From assembly GCA_050014015.1 (NCBI GenBank), contig JBEKEC010000015.1, positions 18,645 to 82,644 of the forward strand: a stretch of DNA of 64,000 bases. Direction: 5' to 3'. This DNA comes from PALSA-1353 sp050014015. GTDB lineage: Bacteria; Planctomycetota; Phycisphaerae; Tepidisphaerales; Tepidisphaeraceae. The stretch's first letter is position 1. Each line of letters opens with the position of its first letter. A program made the position numbers and the translations under genes. This document shows, in pieces, positions 9,085 through 18,700 of the stretch. The notes beneath the pieces were generated by a model that had not been told where the DNA came from, did not search any database, and saw only the letters and a program-made list of their open reading frames with translations.

Positions 9085-9745
9085 TGGCGGCATTCTTTTC
9101 GTGGGCGGCATTCTTATCGCGCAACAGCTTGAGCAACTGGTCGATGCCGCCGTTGGCCATGACTTCCTGGAATTGCGAACGGAAATTCGCCACGAGACTG
9201 ACGCCGTCGATGGTGAAGTCAATCACCTTCCACTGTTTGTCCTGGGTGCGGAGCCGGTAATCCACCTTCGCCACTTCCTGGTCCGGTTTGTCGTCCTTGG
9301 TGCCGGTGATGCGGGTCAGCACGGTGCAATCGCCGTCCTGTTCCAGCCGGTCGCCGACGACTTTGACGTCCTCATCCGTGTAGCTGTCGGTCGTGGCGCC
9401 GTAGGTGTTGGTGACGAGCTGCTTGAATTCCTGCTGGTACTGCGTTCGCTGGGCGTCGGTCAGACCGCGCCAGTATCGACCGAGGCTCAATCGCGCCATC
9501 ACGTCGAAATTCATGTTTTGGTAGGCGATCTGCTTGACCTTCTCGCGCTTCTCGTCGACGGACAAGTTGTGATCGCGCAGGATCGCCAGTACGTCGTGGG
9601 TGACTTGATCCATCACCTGGCGCGCCGTCGGCGGGGAGGGCGCGTCATTCTGATCGGCCGCGCGCACCGCCGAAACGCCGCTGATAGTGCAGGCCAGCAT
9701 CGCCAGCACCACCTTAATCGCCGTTGCGTGCATGCTCTTTTCCAT
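9074..9745 (-). CDS. mlaC: MlaC periplasmic phospholipid-binding protein
   Basis: 223 residues with a Sec signal peptide (cleavage after VRAA, near residue 30). MlaC/Ttg2D carries phospholipid between MlaA and the inner-membrane MlaFED complex. Recognisable family features: VMDQVTHDVLAIL near the mature N-terminus, NMNFDVMARLSLGRYWRGLTDAQR, a Tyr-rich stretch NTYGATTDSYTDEDVKV, and the C-terminal WKVIDFTIDGVSLVANFRSQF. AAGGATGGAAAAG precedes the start; the next Met (residue 5) is also possible. It lies between mlaD and mlaA in the same transcription unit. Confidence 0.9.
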   Translation of the reverse strand: MEKSMHATAIKVVLAMLACTISGVSAVRAADQNDAPSPPTARQVMDQVTHDVLAILRDHNLSVDEKREKVKQIAYQNMNFDVMARLSLGRYWRGLTDAQRTQYQQEFKQLVTNTYGATTDSYTDEDVKVVGDRLEQDGDCTVLTRITGTKDDKPDQEVAKVDYRLRTQDKQWKVIDFTIDGVSLVANFRSQFQEVMANGGIDQLLKLLRDKNAAHEKNAANGK

Positions 9746-9766
9746 CCTTTCTCCTGTCGCCGCCGG

Positions 9767-10273
9767 CTACGGCGTCTGCACCGGTGCAGTCGTGGCGGCG
9801 CCGGTACCGTGGTCGGCAGCCTTCCCTTTGGTTGTTCCGTAAAGCAACTGGCCGATCAAGCGTTCGAGCACGATCGCTGATTCGGTGAATGCGATGCGAT
9901 CGCCCGATTTGAGGAGCTTTTCATCGCCGCCCGGCTGCAATTCAATGTACCGATCGCCGAGCACGCCGGCGGTGACGATGGACGCGGACGTATCGGTCGG
10001 CAGCTTGAGCGTTGGATCGAGGTCCATCTCCACCCGGGCGCGGAAATCATCCTGCAGTGCGATCGTGGCGACTTCTCCCACGCGCACTCCGGCAATGACG
10101 ACGGGCGCGCGGACGGCCAATTCGCCCGTTTCGTCAAACGCGGCCGACAGCTTCAGCCCGGTGGGGCCGTGCCAACTGAAACCGCCGATGCTGATCGACA
10201 GGTAGGCGATGGCGGCGATGCCCGCCAGAACAAACAGCCCGACGAAAAAGTCCCGCAAAGGAGAACGATCCAT
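9767..10273 (-). CDS. mlaD: MlaD, MCE-domain substrate-binding subunit
   Basis: 168 residues: one N-terminal membrane helix (about 9-29, FFVGLFVLAGIAAIAYLSI) then a single MCE domain (about 38-120: GELAVRAPVVIAGVRVGEV, LGDRYIELQPGGDEKLLKSGD). MlaD forms a hexameric ring on the periplasmic face of the MlaE permease. The end (GTTKGKAADHG onward) is a short low-complexity tail. It starts 3 bases after the mlaE stop. Confidence 0.92.
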   Translation of the reverse strand: MDRSPLRDFFVGLFVLAGIAAIAYLSISIGGFSWHGPTGLKLSAAFDETGELAVRAPVVIAGVRVGEVATIALQDDFRARVEMDLDPTLKLPTDTSASIVTAGVLGDRYIELQPGGDEKLLKSGDRIAFTESAIVLERLIGQLLYGTTKGKAADHGTGAATTAPVQTP

Positions 10274-10276
10274 GAT

Positions 10277-11056
10277 TCAAATTCCCCATAGTGCAGTGAT
10301 AACGTAATCGGTCAAGAGCACGGTGACCGAACTGATGACGACGCTGGCGGTGGTGGCCGCGCTCACGCCTTCGGCAGTCGGAGCGCTGGTGTAACCGCGA
10401 TACGTCGCGATCAATCCCAGCAGCAGGCCAAAGACCGCGCTCTTGAGCATGCAACACTCGATATCGTTGTGAAAATTTACCGCCGACCGCAGGCTCGACA
10501 TGTAGCTGCCCGGATCGCCCGCCAAGAGGCCGACGCCCACCAGGTATCCACCGTACAGCCCGCAGGCGATGAACAGCGCCGTCAGCAGCGGCGTCACGAC
10601 CAGCATCGCCGCCGCCTTGGGCTTGATCACCAGGCTGACCGGATCAATCGACAGCATCCGCAAGCCATTGAGTTGTTCCGTGACCACCATGGCGCCGATC
10701 TCCGCGGCCGTCGCCGAGCCGGCCCGGCCCGCCACGAGCAGCGCCGTGAGCACCGGTCCCAATTCGCGGATGAGGCTCAGCCCGACCACCGCCCCGAGCG
10801 AGCGCTGCGCCCCGAAGCGCACCAGCGTGTGATGCCCCTGCAATCCCAGCACCATGCCGACGGCCAGGCCGCAGACGCAAATGATGAGCAGCGACCGCAC
10901 ACCCAGCTTGTAAAGCTCGCGGGCGAAAGCCGCAAATCGCACCGGCGGCGTCAGCGCCGATCGGGCAATGTCGGCAGTAAACGCCGCGAGGCTCCCCAGT
11001 CCCTGCACGAACCGGACCGCCTTGTAGCCGACGTGTGAAACAGGATTGGCCATCAA
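10277..11056 (-). CDS. mlaE: MlaE ABC-type lipid permease
   Basis: 259 residues with about five to six hydrophobic segments. Family motifs include ALTPPVRF, LIICVCGLAVGMVLGLQGHHTL, the conserved LSLIRELGPVLTALLVAGRAGSA (coupling/EQ-loop region) and EIGAMVVTEQLNGLRML. The product is the inner-membrane channel of the Mla complex. Its ATG overlaps the mlaF stop by 4 bases, giving translational coupling with the ATPase. Confidence 0.92.
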   Translation of the reverse strand: MMANPVSHVGYKAVRFVQGLGSLAAFTADIARSALTPPVRFAAFARELYKLGVRSLLIICVCGLAVGMVLGLQGHHTLVRFGAQRSLGAVVGLSLIRELGPVLTALLVAGRAGSATAAEIGAMVVTEQLNGLRMLSIDPVSLVIKPKAAAMLVVTPLLTALFIACGLYGGYLVGVGLLAGDPGSYMSSLRSAVNFHNDIECCMLKSAVFGLLLGLIATYRGYTSAPTAEGVSAATTASVVISSVTVLLTDYVITALWGI

Positions 11057-11874
11057 GCCTTCCCTTGCGGTTGCAGGCGCTCCAGCCCGTCGCGGAAAAA
11101 TTCCGCCGCCTCGGTGTCGTCACTCCTCCGCATTTCCGCCGGCGAACCTTCCCATACCCGCGCTCCCAGAAGCAGCAGAACATGGTCCGCCATTCGCATC
11201 GTGGAGGGAATATCATGCGACACCACGATCAAGGTCATTCCAAACTGCCGGTTGATCTGCACCAGCAGCGTTTCCAGGCGTCGAATGGAGATCGGATCCA
11301 GCCCCGAAAACGGTTCATCGCATAGCAGGACGTCCGGCTTACGGATAATCGCGCGCGCCAGCGCCACCCGGCGCAGCATTCCACCGGAAAGCTCGCCCGG
11401 GAGCAAGCCGTCGGCATCGCTGACGCCCACCGCGTTCAGGATGTCGTGCACCGCGCCCGCGATTTCCCGCTCGCTTTGCCGGCGCTGCTCGCGCAGCGGC
11501 AGGGCGACGTTATCAAAAACGGAATACGAATCCAGCAGTGCCCCGCCCTGAAACACCATCCCCAGCTTGCGGCGGAGCAGATTCAACCCGCGGTGCGAAA
11601 GTCGGCCGACATCCTGCCGATGGACGATTACCGCTCCAGCTTGGGGCCGGACGAGCCCGCCGATGAGGCGAAGGATCGTGCTTTTGCCTGAACCGCTGCC
11701 GCCGAGGACGACGGAGATGCGACCGGGCGGAAACCCGCAGGAGAGCGAATCAAATACGCACCGGTTTTCGTAAACCATGCGGACCCGATCAAGGGAGATG
11801 TAATCGTCGGCCGGAATCAATGGGCAATACAGGGCGCGAACCTGTGACCTCCAGCGTGGAATCGGAATTCTCAT
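11053..11874 (-). CDS. mlaF: MlaF ABC transporter ATPase
   Basis: 273 residues from ATG 11874. Full ATPase set: Walker A GGSGSGKST, Q-loop (MVFQGGALLDSYSVFDN), signature LSGGMLRRVALARAI, Walker B DVLLCDEPFSGLDP and switch His in VVSHDI. Powers the MlaFED complex. The open frame runs on to 12144, but that extension translates a dispersed palindromic repeat (11966-12085) and is very unlikely to be protein. The true start is uncertain: no good ribosome-binding site precedes 11874, and the internal Met of VRMVYENR is another choice. First gene of mlaFEDCA. Confidence 0.9.
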   Translation of the reverse strand: MRIPIPRWRSQVRALYCPLIPADDYISLDRVRMVYENRCVFDSLSCGFPPGRISVVLGGSGSGKSTILRLIGGLVRPQAGAVIVHRQDVGRLSHRGLNLLRRKLGMVFQGGALLDSYSVFDNVALPLREQRRQSEREIAGAVHDILNAVGVSDADGLLPGELSGGMLRRVALARAIIRKPDVLLCDEPFSGLDPISIRRLETLLVQINRQFGMTLIVVSHDIPSTMRMADHVLLLLGARVWEGSPAEMRRSDDTEAAEFFRDGLERLQPQGKA

Positions 11875-11965
11875 CCATACGTCAAAGCTCAAAATCCCTC
11901 GAATTTTCCGATAGCTTATCGTCGCCCGATGGTATTGCAAGGATGAGCAAGAAGTGTGCGGTTGC

Positions 11966-12085
11966 GGGGGCGCCCAAAGTCTCGGGAGCCGAAGACCGGC
12001 CGGAGGACCGGCCGGCTCATTTTCGAAATTGAGCCAGCCGGTCCTCCGGCCGATGCTTATTTCCCGGATATTTGGGCACACCCCC
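11966..12085 (+). repeat. MITE-like palindromic repeat, copy 2
   Basis: A 120-base element starting GGGGGCGCCCAAAG and ending TTTGGGCACACCCCC, so the outer ends form an imperfect terminal inverted repeat. Inside is the same long palindrome as copies 1 and 3, centred on TTCGAA. It ends 8 bases past the stop of the caspase-like gene and lies upstream of mlaF, at one border of the protease island. It keeps an open frame in the mlaF direction, which falsely lengthens that gene. Confidence 0.85.
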
Positions 12086-12092
12086 GGCTGCT

Positions 12093-14231
12093 TTATTTGG
12101 GTTGCGGCCGATCGACGCCGAAGATCAGGTTGGCGGTGGCCCATTGCTGGGAGATGACGGCTCGCGGAACTCCTCGGGAGACCTGGCTGGCGAGTTCGCC
12201 GCCGTGCAGAACGTCCCGCATCAGATCGAAGACCGCGTTATCCTCGCCGCCGACGCCGCGCGTGCCGGCGACGTTTGCCGCGCCGGTTTGCGGCGGCACC
12301 GCCAGCGGGGCAAGGTCGAGAGGCTGGTCCGTCGCCAGGATCTTCAGAACCGACATTTCCGCTTCGCCGGGCTTAAGCCGCGAAGGGTCGTCGATCGTCG
12401 CATCAAAGCTGACATCCCGAGTCTTTCCCGCCTCGAGCGGCCTGGGGTCCTCGCCCACCGGCGGATACAGAATCTGCAAGTTTCCCGTTTGATCCAGCGT
12501 CAGCAGAGTCACGTACAATTTGGCGTCTTGCGACTTGTTGGTCAGGCGAATGGCGAATCGCTGGCCTTCGGAGAGCCTGCGAACCCCGTTCTCGCTTCGC
12601 GCGGCGATGTCGGGGGTCACGACCTCCGCCTTGAGCAGATCGTTGTCTTCATGATCCAGCGTCATCATCCGCTGAATGCGAGCGGCATACAGGAGATTCG
12701 TTGCCACGAGTTCCGTATCGTCGGCCGAGCGGCATTGGATCGGCGGGCGAAGCGTCGGGACCTGGGCGTCGGGCTTGTCCATCGGCGGCAGGGCGGTGGG
12801 GGAATACAGCTTGACGGTTTTGCTCGCGGCGTCGTACCGCAGCACGGCGGAGCAATTGTCCATTTTGCCGCTCAACTGGATCTGATGGTTGTGATCCAAT
12901 TCGTGAAGTTTGGCCTGAAGATAGTCCGGCACGTCGCCTTCGGTGGCCAGGACAAAGTCGGTAACGCTAACGGTGTTCAGCGCTGCGGGCGAACCGGGCC
13001 CGACGACCGCGCCGTTTTCCAACTGCACTTCGCATGTGGATGGATCGACGGAGGTGGCGTGGCCTGCGGCAATCGGATTGCGGCGGGCCGCCAAATCGTC
13101 GAGGCTCTTGTAGAACGTGAATCCCGAACCCGGTGAGACGCCCAGCAGGCTTCCCATCGAGAGCCGGACGATCCCATTGTTGATGATGCTTCCGGCGACG
13201 ATGTCGGCGTGGGCGGGGGGAAATCCGCCGCGGAAAAACCGTTCATCGGTTTTGCCGTAGGCGGCGTGAAACTCGGGCGTCTGCTGCGTTTCGCCCGGCC
13301 ATCGGGCGGCGAATTCCGCCGCCACCTTGCCCGCCAATTCCTGATAGGTCGTTTCCTCACCCACGTTGGCCAGGAGATGACGCATGACCAGCGACAATCT
13401 CCCGCAGGGCCGTCCATGGTCGTCCTCGGTTTCGTAGGCGCATTGCCGGTCTCCGCACGCCGAATAAAACACGAATCCCGGCAGAGGCCCGAAGGAATTG
13501 GCGGAAGCTTTCAACTGCGACGGGGATTGATGCGACGAAAATTGCGGAAACAAAACGTCCTGCGGGCCGAGCCGGCTTTCATAGCCGCCGCGCGCGGCAG
13601 GCAGCGTCCGCACTCGAAACGCCGGCACGTCGCGATAAACGCTTCCCGAATGGCAGGAGTCCGAGATGATCATGACCTGCGCGCCGAGCTTCGCCAGTTC
13701 AGTGTGCACCTGCTGAAGCTCGTAACCGCGGATGTCACGAGTGCCGGCAAAATCGCTGTCGGCCGCCACCCACGATGAATCGAGCGAGTTCGGATCCTCT
13801 TCCTTCGGCAGCCGTTTCAGCCGGCAGCCGTGCCCGGCGTAGGTGATAACCACGGTGATCGGCTCCGAGGTCTTTGTCTTCGCCAGTTTCACCTGCTCGA
13901 CCAATTCGCCCAATACCCGGCCGATGCCCTGGCGGGTCGCCTGGCCATCGGTGACCACGGCATATCGCGCAACCCCGAGCCGGACGAACGCCTCCTTCAT
14001 TCCCATGGCGTCGGCGACGCAGCCATAAAGCTGGTTTGCCGCAGGCAGTTTGGAATAGTGATCGATCCCGATGAACACGCCGAATTTGTCGTACGGAAGC
14101 GAATCGCTCTTGGGAAAGTCGATGCGGATTCCGTCCGCCCGGACGATGCCGGCCAAACCAATCAATAACGTGAAAATGAGGCCCACACGAATGAATGGGC
14201 TTGTCTTGCATCTATTGGGCTGCTTCAGCAT
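12093..14231 (-). CDS. Secreted caspase-like (C14) peptidase with DUF4384-type C-terminal domain
   Basis: 712 residues. A signal peptide (about 1-33, ending GIVRA) precedes a C14 p20-like domain (about 48-270). The catalytic dyad is H134 in TYAGHGCR and C193 in ISDSCHSGS. The C-terminal part (about 500-650; SEGQRFAIRLTNKSQDAKLYV, NLQILYPPVGEDP) fits DUF4384, often fused to bacterial caspases. Family knowledge predicts cleavage after Arg or Lys (orthocaspase/metacaspase-like), which is not proved here. ATG 14231 is chosen for AGGGGAA upstream and a clean signal peptide; 14249 is also possible. Same strand as, and 144 bases downstream of, the subtilase gene. Exported, so more likely a periplasmic or surface processing enzyme than a cytoplasmic death protease. 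Confidence 0.85.
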   Translation of the reverse strand: MLKQPNRCKTSPFIRVGLIFTLLIGLAGIVRADGIRIDFPKSDSLPYDKFGVFIGIDHYSKLPAANQLYGCVADAMGMKEAFVRLGVARYAVVTDGQATRQGIGRVLGELVEQVKLAKTKTSEPITVVITYAGHGCRLKRLPKEEDPNSLDSSWVAADSDFAGTRDIRGYELQQVHTELAKLGAQVMIISDSCHSGSVYRDVPAFRVRTLPAARGGYESRLGPQDVLFPQFSSHQSPSQLKASANSFGPLPGFVFYSACGDRQCAYETEDDHGRPCGRLSLVMRHLLANVGEETTYQELAGKVAAEFAARWPGETQQTPEFHAAYGKTDERFFRGGFPPAHADIVAGSIINNGIVRLSMGSLLGVSPGSGFTFYKSLDDLAARRNPIAAGHATSVDPSTCEVQLENGAVVGPGSPAALNTVSVTDFVLATEGDVPDYLQAKLHELDHNHQIQLSGKMDNCSAVLRYDAASKTVKLYSPTALPPMDKPDAQVPTLRPPIQCRSADDTELVATNLLYAARIQRMMTLDHEDNDLLKAEVVTPDIAARSENGVRRLSEGQRFAIRLTNKSQDAKLYVTLLTLDQTGNLQILYPPVGEDPRPLEAGKTRDVSFDATIDDPSRLKPGEAEMSVLKILATDQPLDLAPLAVPPQTGAANVAGTRGVGGEDNAVFDLMRDVLHGGELASQVSRGVPRAVISQQWATANLIFGVDRPQPK

Positions 14232-14375
14232 ATTGTTCCCCTTACTCATCCTGTGGAACTGCTTGCAAAAGGGATCGGGATTTACTCCAGCAGGAACTTG
14301 ATGATAGCCGCCGTCAGGGTCCAAGTGCCAGGGGCTGCCGTTATTCGGCAGCTAGACCGGGCCGTCCGGCGCCTC

Positions 14376-17300
14376 CTAAGGCGCTCCAAGCATCATGTCC
14401 TGCCATTCCTTGGAAACCTTATCTTCAACGTTCTGTTGGTACTCGTAGGCTTGGCGGCCCGCGTCCGAGATTTGATCGCTGACCTGAGAGATATATCGCG
14501 AGAGCTGGCCCTGCTGGGCGATGGCGTTGGCCATGTTCTGTATCATCATTTGCCGGACCTGAGAGCAGGCGTTGACCCATTTCAATTGCGCCTTGGCCGA
14601 CGCGATGATCCTCGTCAGGATCGGCATGCTCTGATCCATCGATCCGCGCGGAGCGGCGAAGGAGACAACGTTGGCCAACCAGAAGACAACATTCCCTGGG
14701 AGCGGATAGGAGGTTATGGCGCAATACATATCCTCATCGACGCCTTGGCCATTGAGGTCGTATTGGAAGCGCACCTTCACCGCCTCGGCGCTGGGCTGAA
14801 TTCCCTCGCTTCCGCTGGCGCTATCAAGGTAAATCTTGGCAAATTTCGGAGCGTCCTCGACGCTGACGACCCGGGCGTGTGCCAGTTGTTTTCGATACAG
14901 GGGAATGACAAATCGCTTGATATAGTCCGCCGGCTTGGCAAAGATGCGAATTTCGTGGCCCATGTAAATGTTGCCTTCGGCGAACTGTTGAGCAATCAAA
15001 TCGGCGGCTCCCTCAATCCCGCTGACCATCTGTAAGCGCGCTTCGCGAATGCCGGCGACATAAGAACCCTCGGGATATACCAGCAATCCCGGCAGACCGC
15101 TGGGCGCATGAGCGAGGACCGTCGGCGAAACCATCGTCCACGGATCCTGATTCCAGTGGACTCCTCCCTCAAAATGCCAGCCCTCCGGCACAAGCAACGT
15201 GTAGGCCGGCCAGTTGTTGACCATCGGGTCTTCAATGACGGCCGGCTTCAAAGTGATTCCGCCGCCGCCCAGATCGCGCGAGGCTTCCTCCCGACCGGGG
15301 CTTTGCGGCTCGGATCGCTGAAGCCAGTCTTCGCCAACGCCGCGCGGCGCGTCCTGCCGTGTGAGCACAAACGACTTGTCCCCCGCGTGAAGCGTTAATT
15401 GGTCTCCGTCAAGCGTGGCGGTGAACGGAAAATCCCTTCCCTGGCTGTTGACGCTGCCCTCCAGTTGCCCGGCCACGATATGGGCCGAGAGTGAGAACGT
15501 CTGATCGTTCCTGACCATGCTGCCGCTGATGCTTCCGTCGGCATTGGCAACGAGCACCACGGTCATTCCCTCACATTTGAAAACTCCGGCGAAGCCGTCT
15601 CTTGGGGCGGGGGTGACGGGAGCCGGGGTGGCCACCGGCGGGGGGGTGTTTCCCGGCGGGGCGATGTTTCCCGGCGGTGTCACGACGGCGACGGTCACTT
15701 TCGCGAGCGCCGCTTCCGGATCGAGCTTGCCGTAACCCCACTCGCCGTTGGGAACCGCGCCGGTGACCGCCAAATCATGATCCGCCGTATCGCGGAGGAT
15801 TTGTTTGATCTGGTTCTCCGTGAGGTTCGGGTTTTTCTCGAGCATCAGCGCGATGACGCCGGCGGTATACGGGCAGGAGGCGCTGGTTCCGGCCCAGGCA
15901 AGGTGCTTGCCGTCCCGGGTGATCGACGCCGAGCCGCCCTCTTTCGACATGACACTCCCGACGGCCATGGCGGAGACGGTGTATTGCCCCGGAGCGGCGA
16001 TGTCCGGCTTGACCGCGCCATCGCGGCGAAACCCTTCGTTTGAGTAGGCCGATATCTTCCCAATTTCGATCTGATCGCAGTAGGTGGTGCCTCCATCGGC
16101 GTTGTCCCATTGGTTCCGGAAATCGTACGATCCGACCGTAATCACGTCATCGGCATCACCCGGAGATCCGACCACCATCTGATGGTCTCCGCCGAGTCCA
16201 AAGCTGCCGTTATCGACTTCAGGCAAGTACAGGTCGTAAACCCCGTGTGATACTTTCTCCGAATTGCCCGCGGCCAGGACCAGGTATTGCCCCGGGGGGA
16301 GTTCGATGACCAATGCGTCAGTACCACTCGGCAGGGGACTTAAGGAAATCTTATTGTCGTGTCTCAGCGATTTAATGGTGGCTTGATCGGCCGGGGCGAG
16401 ATTGTCCGATGCGAAAAGCTGCAAACCGTCGCCGCCCGTTCCGCCTTGAGCGGATTTACACAGGTCCAGCCAGACATGTTTCTTGTCCGATCCCACGAGA
16501 AATTTATCCAACCCGATGAGGCGCAAATTCCAATCGTCGCGCGAGTCGAAAAGCGCCGCGAGAATGGTTTGTTTCTTGACGAAAAGCTCGACCGGCGCGC
16601 CGAATCCGCCGTTCAGTTCACCCTTTCGGGCGGGACCATAACGGCCGCGGGCGTGCATGACGTTCTGCCCTTCGTTGCCGGCCGCAGCGCAGATCGCCAC
16701 ACCGGGCAGCTCGCCGCCGTTGACGATCTGGTTGAAGCCATGTTCTTGCTCTCCCGTGCCGTCGTGGGGCGTGTCGTGGCCGCCATAGCTCAGGCTGATC
16801 ACGCAGGGTTCGTGGAGTTGCGAGGCGATCTGGGTGATCCAGTAGGCGCCCTGCACTCCGTCCGAGCCGTCATTTTCGAGATTTTGGGGATCGTCCACGT
16901 ACGAATTTACAATGACGAGGTCGGCATCCGGCGCAACGCCCAAGCCGTTGCCGGCGGCTGTGCCGGCGCATGCCGTGCCATGACCAAAGCTGTCGGTCCT
17001 GGGGATTTTGATCTGCCCCTTGATGGCTGCGTTGATCTGGGCATTGGTGTAGACCGTGCCCAGGGGCTTGCCGGTGTCGTCCGCGAGGACCGGCGGGGCC
17101 GATCCGACCTTGTGATTGGATTGCTCCCAGGTGTTATCAAAGATGTCCCAGAGATAGAGGATGCGAGAGGTCCCGTCGGGATTCATGAAATCCTGATGCC
17201 GCCAGTCGATGCCGGTATCGACGATCCCGACGACCACGCCCTTGCCGGTCAGACCTTGATGGTCGAACTTCACGGCATCGCCGGTGCCGCCGCCGCCGCC

Positions 17301-17843
17301 CAAATCACGGGCGGTTTCCCCGCCAGGCGAAGTTTGCAGTTGCGGTTTTGGGGGCTTGGGGATGCAGCCGCTGGGCATCGGCGCGACGGACCTGACTCCT
17401 GCGACATCCGCCACCTGATTCAAGTCCCGGGCGTGCACCGCCGCATAAATCGTGTCGCCCAGATGCATTTGGATGGTGGCGCCGGCGGCGGCGATCGCCT
17501 TGACATCCGCGTCGGGGGTGATGCGGATGGCAACTTCAAAGACGTCCGTCGTCCCTGGGGCCGGATAGCCCACTTCATCCGGAGGGGGAAGCTGGCTGGC
17601 ACCCTCCTCCGAAGGTGACAAATCGCGCGAGACCTCGGATGCCGACGCCAGTCTCTGGAGCGACGGCGCCAACTTCGACGGCGGCCCCAAGTCGCGGCTG
17701 GTGTCGGAAAGACTGATGCCCGGACCGGATGGAATCGTTTGGCTGGGATTGCTATTGCCGGAACATCCGGCAGCGACTCCCGCCAAAAAACCCACGCCGA
17801 TTGCCGCCGATCGCTTCCAAAATCCATGGCAAATGCGAGTCAT
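14376..17843 (-). CDS. Large lipoprotein subtilase (S8 peptidase) with Arg-Asp-Leu-rich propeptide
   Basis: 1155 residues. Lipoprotein signal with GVAAGC (Cys 27). A Pro-rich linker and inhibitor-like prodomain (about 28-190) come before the S8 domain: D209 (GIVDTGIDW), H288 (GHGTACAG), S654 (AGTSASCPYTAG), with a long insert between His and Ser. Residues about 745-830 are a beta-rich module (DFPFTATLDGDQLTL) also found in the genes at 25280 and 27881. The rest is a large domain of unknown function with a predicted coiled coil at the end. RDL occurs at R50, R73, R139, R179 and R856. ATG 17843 has GAGAGGAAG upstream; 17870 is the alternative. Just downstream of the small lipoprotein gene, same strand. 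Confidence 0.88.
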   Translation of the reverse strand: MTRICHGFWKRSAAIGVGFLAGVAAGCSGNSNPSQTIPSGPGISLSDTSRDLGPPSKLAPSLQRLASASEVSRDLSPSEEGASQLPPPDEVGYPAPGTTDVFEVAIRITPDADVKAIAAAGATIQMHLGDTIYAAVHARDLNQVADVAGVRSVAPMPSGCIPKPPKPQLQTSPGGETARDLGGGGGTGDAVKFDHQGLTGKGVVVGIVDTGIDWRHQDFMNPDGTSRILYLWDIFDNTWEQSNHKVGSAPPVLADDTGKPLGTVYTNAQINAAIKGQIKIPRTDSFGHGTACAGTAAGNGLGVAPDADLVIVNSYVDDPQNLENDGSDGVQGAYWITQIASQLHEPCVISLSYGGHDTPHDGTGEQEHGFNQIVNGGELPGVAICAAAGNEGQNVMHARGRYGPARKGELNGGFGAPVELFVKKQTILAALFDSRDDWNLRLIGLDKFLVGSDKKHVWLDLCKSAQGGTGGDGLQLFASDNLAPADQATIKSLRHDNKISLSPLPSGTDALVIELPPGQYLVLAAGNSEKVSHGVYDLYLPEVDNGSFGLGGDHQMVVGSPGDADDVITVGSYDFRNQWDNADGGTTYCDQIEIGKISAYSNEGFRRDGAVKPDIAAPGQYTVSAMAVGSVMSKEGGSASITRDGKHLAWAGTSASCPYTAGVIALMLEKNPNLTENQIKQILRDTADHDLAVTGAVPNGEWGYGKLDPEAALAKVTVAVVTPPGNIAPPGNTPPPVATPAPVTPAPRDGFAGVFKCEGMTVVLVANADGSISGSMVRNDQTFSLSAHIVAGQLEGSVNSQGRDFPFTATLDGDQLTLHAGDKSFVLTRQDAPRGVGEDWLQRSEPQSPGREEASRDLGGGGITLKPAVIEDPMVNNWPAYTLLVPEGWHFEGGVHWNQDPWTMVSPTVLAHAPSGLPGLLVYPEGSYVAGIREARLQMVSGIEGAADLIAQQFAEGNIYMGHEIRIFAKPADYIKRFVIPLYRKQLAHARVVSVEDAPKFAKIYLDSASGSEGIQPSAEAVKVRFQYDLNGQGVDEDMYCAITSYPLPGNVVFWLANVVSFAAPRGSMDQSMPILTRIIASAKAQLKWVNACSQVRQMMIQNMANAIAQQGQLSRYISQVSDQISDAGRQAYEYQQNVEDKVSKEWQDMMLGAP

Positions 17844-17891
17844 AGGCTTCCTCTCGTGTTGATGTTCCATCGTCCCTGCCGCTCAATTCCA

Positions 17892-18641
17892 TCATTGGAA
17901 CGGATTCCCGCCACCGCCGCCTCCGCCGCCTTGCCCGCCGCCGGAGGGGGCGAAGAACGCCTTGAAAATAGGCTCGGCCTGCTTCAAGTTGGAGAAGTAG
18001 CCCTTGAGATTCGCTCCCAAAATCTGCGGCGTCACGCCGACGTTGTCGAACGGCTGCTGCAACAGCAACGTGTGGTTCTGGCCCAGCACAAAAAAGGTGA
18101 TCCCCATTTGCTCGTTGGCGGAAAGCAGATCAATCAGCGATTGCGAGCTGGGCGCCCCATTTTTATCGATCTGGCACAGCACGCAGGTGATCCAGATCAC
18201 GCTCTGGTCTTTTGATAACGAGACGTCGATGGGAAAGGTCCAATCCATCCCGTCGTCGGTCTTCGCTTTGACCTTCATCTCGTAATACGTCTTGTCATCC
18301 TCGGGAGTCAGACCCATCTTCTGTAGCGTGGCCCCCAGGGCCGCGTAAGTCAGCGGCTGGCCGCTTCCGGTATCGCCTCCGTTGAGGTCCAGGTCGCGCG
18401 CCGAGGACTTGGTATTAAGCACGTCCTCCGGCTGCGCATTGGCCAGATCGCGCGCATTGTTCGCGCTGGCGGTGGAACCCGGCTGGGCCGGCGGTTCAAT
18501 CGAGCGCGGGTTTGCCGGCAGCGAAACCGGCGCGGCGGCGGCGGGCTTTTCTCCGCTCGAACATCCCACCGACAAGGCAACCAGCGACGAGGCGACCGTA
18601 GCCACAAACATCGCACGTAAAGATACGTTGGTGCATTTCAT
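17892..18641 (-). CDS. Small lipoprotein A, YbjN/chaperone-like core with Gly-rich NPFQ tail
   Basis: 249 residues. Lipoprotein signal ending LSVGC (Cys 27), a low-complexity stretch with two RDL sites (R64 in NNARDLANAQ, R82 in SSARDLDLN), then a domain of about 140 residues (LTYAALGATLQKMGLTPEDD; WTFPIDVSLSKDQSVIWI; GVTPQILGANLKGYFSNL). The pattern resembles YbjN/type III chaperone-like alpha-beta folds, a guess from hydrophobic spacing. The end is a Gly run then NPFQ-stop. Paralogous to the two genes upstream (18701, 19511) and more distantly to 20300. Function unknown; anchored to a membrane facing the periplasm or outside. Confidence 0.8.
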   Translation of the reverse strand: MKCTNVSLRAMFVATVASSLVALSVGCSSGEKPAAAAPVSLPANPRSIEPPAQPGSTASANNARDLANAQPEDVLNTKSSARDLDLNGGDTGSGQPLTYAALGATLQKMGLTPEDDKTYYEMKVKAKTDDGMDWTFPIDVSLSKDQSVIWITCVLCQIDKNGAPSSQSLIDLLSANEQMGITFFVLGQNHTLLLQQPFDNVGVTPQILGANLKGYFSNLKQAEPIFKAFFAPSGGGQGGGGGGGGNPFQ

Positions 18642-18700
18642 GATTTCCCTTTCAAAAACGGATGGCCTTTGCGAATTTCCATTGCGAACGTCACGTTAAA

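Noticed and set aside
11875..12144. N-terminal extension of mlaF by about 90 residues
   Set aside because: Translates the MITE-like palindrome and low-complexity DNA; MlaF homologues start near the Walker region.
12093..14231. Caspase-like protein as a type III CRISPR or gasdermin-linked death effector
   Set aside because: It has a signal peptide and no CRISPR or gasdermin-like gene is nearby.
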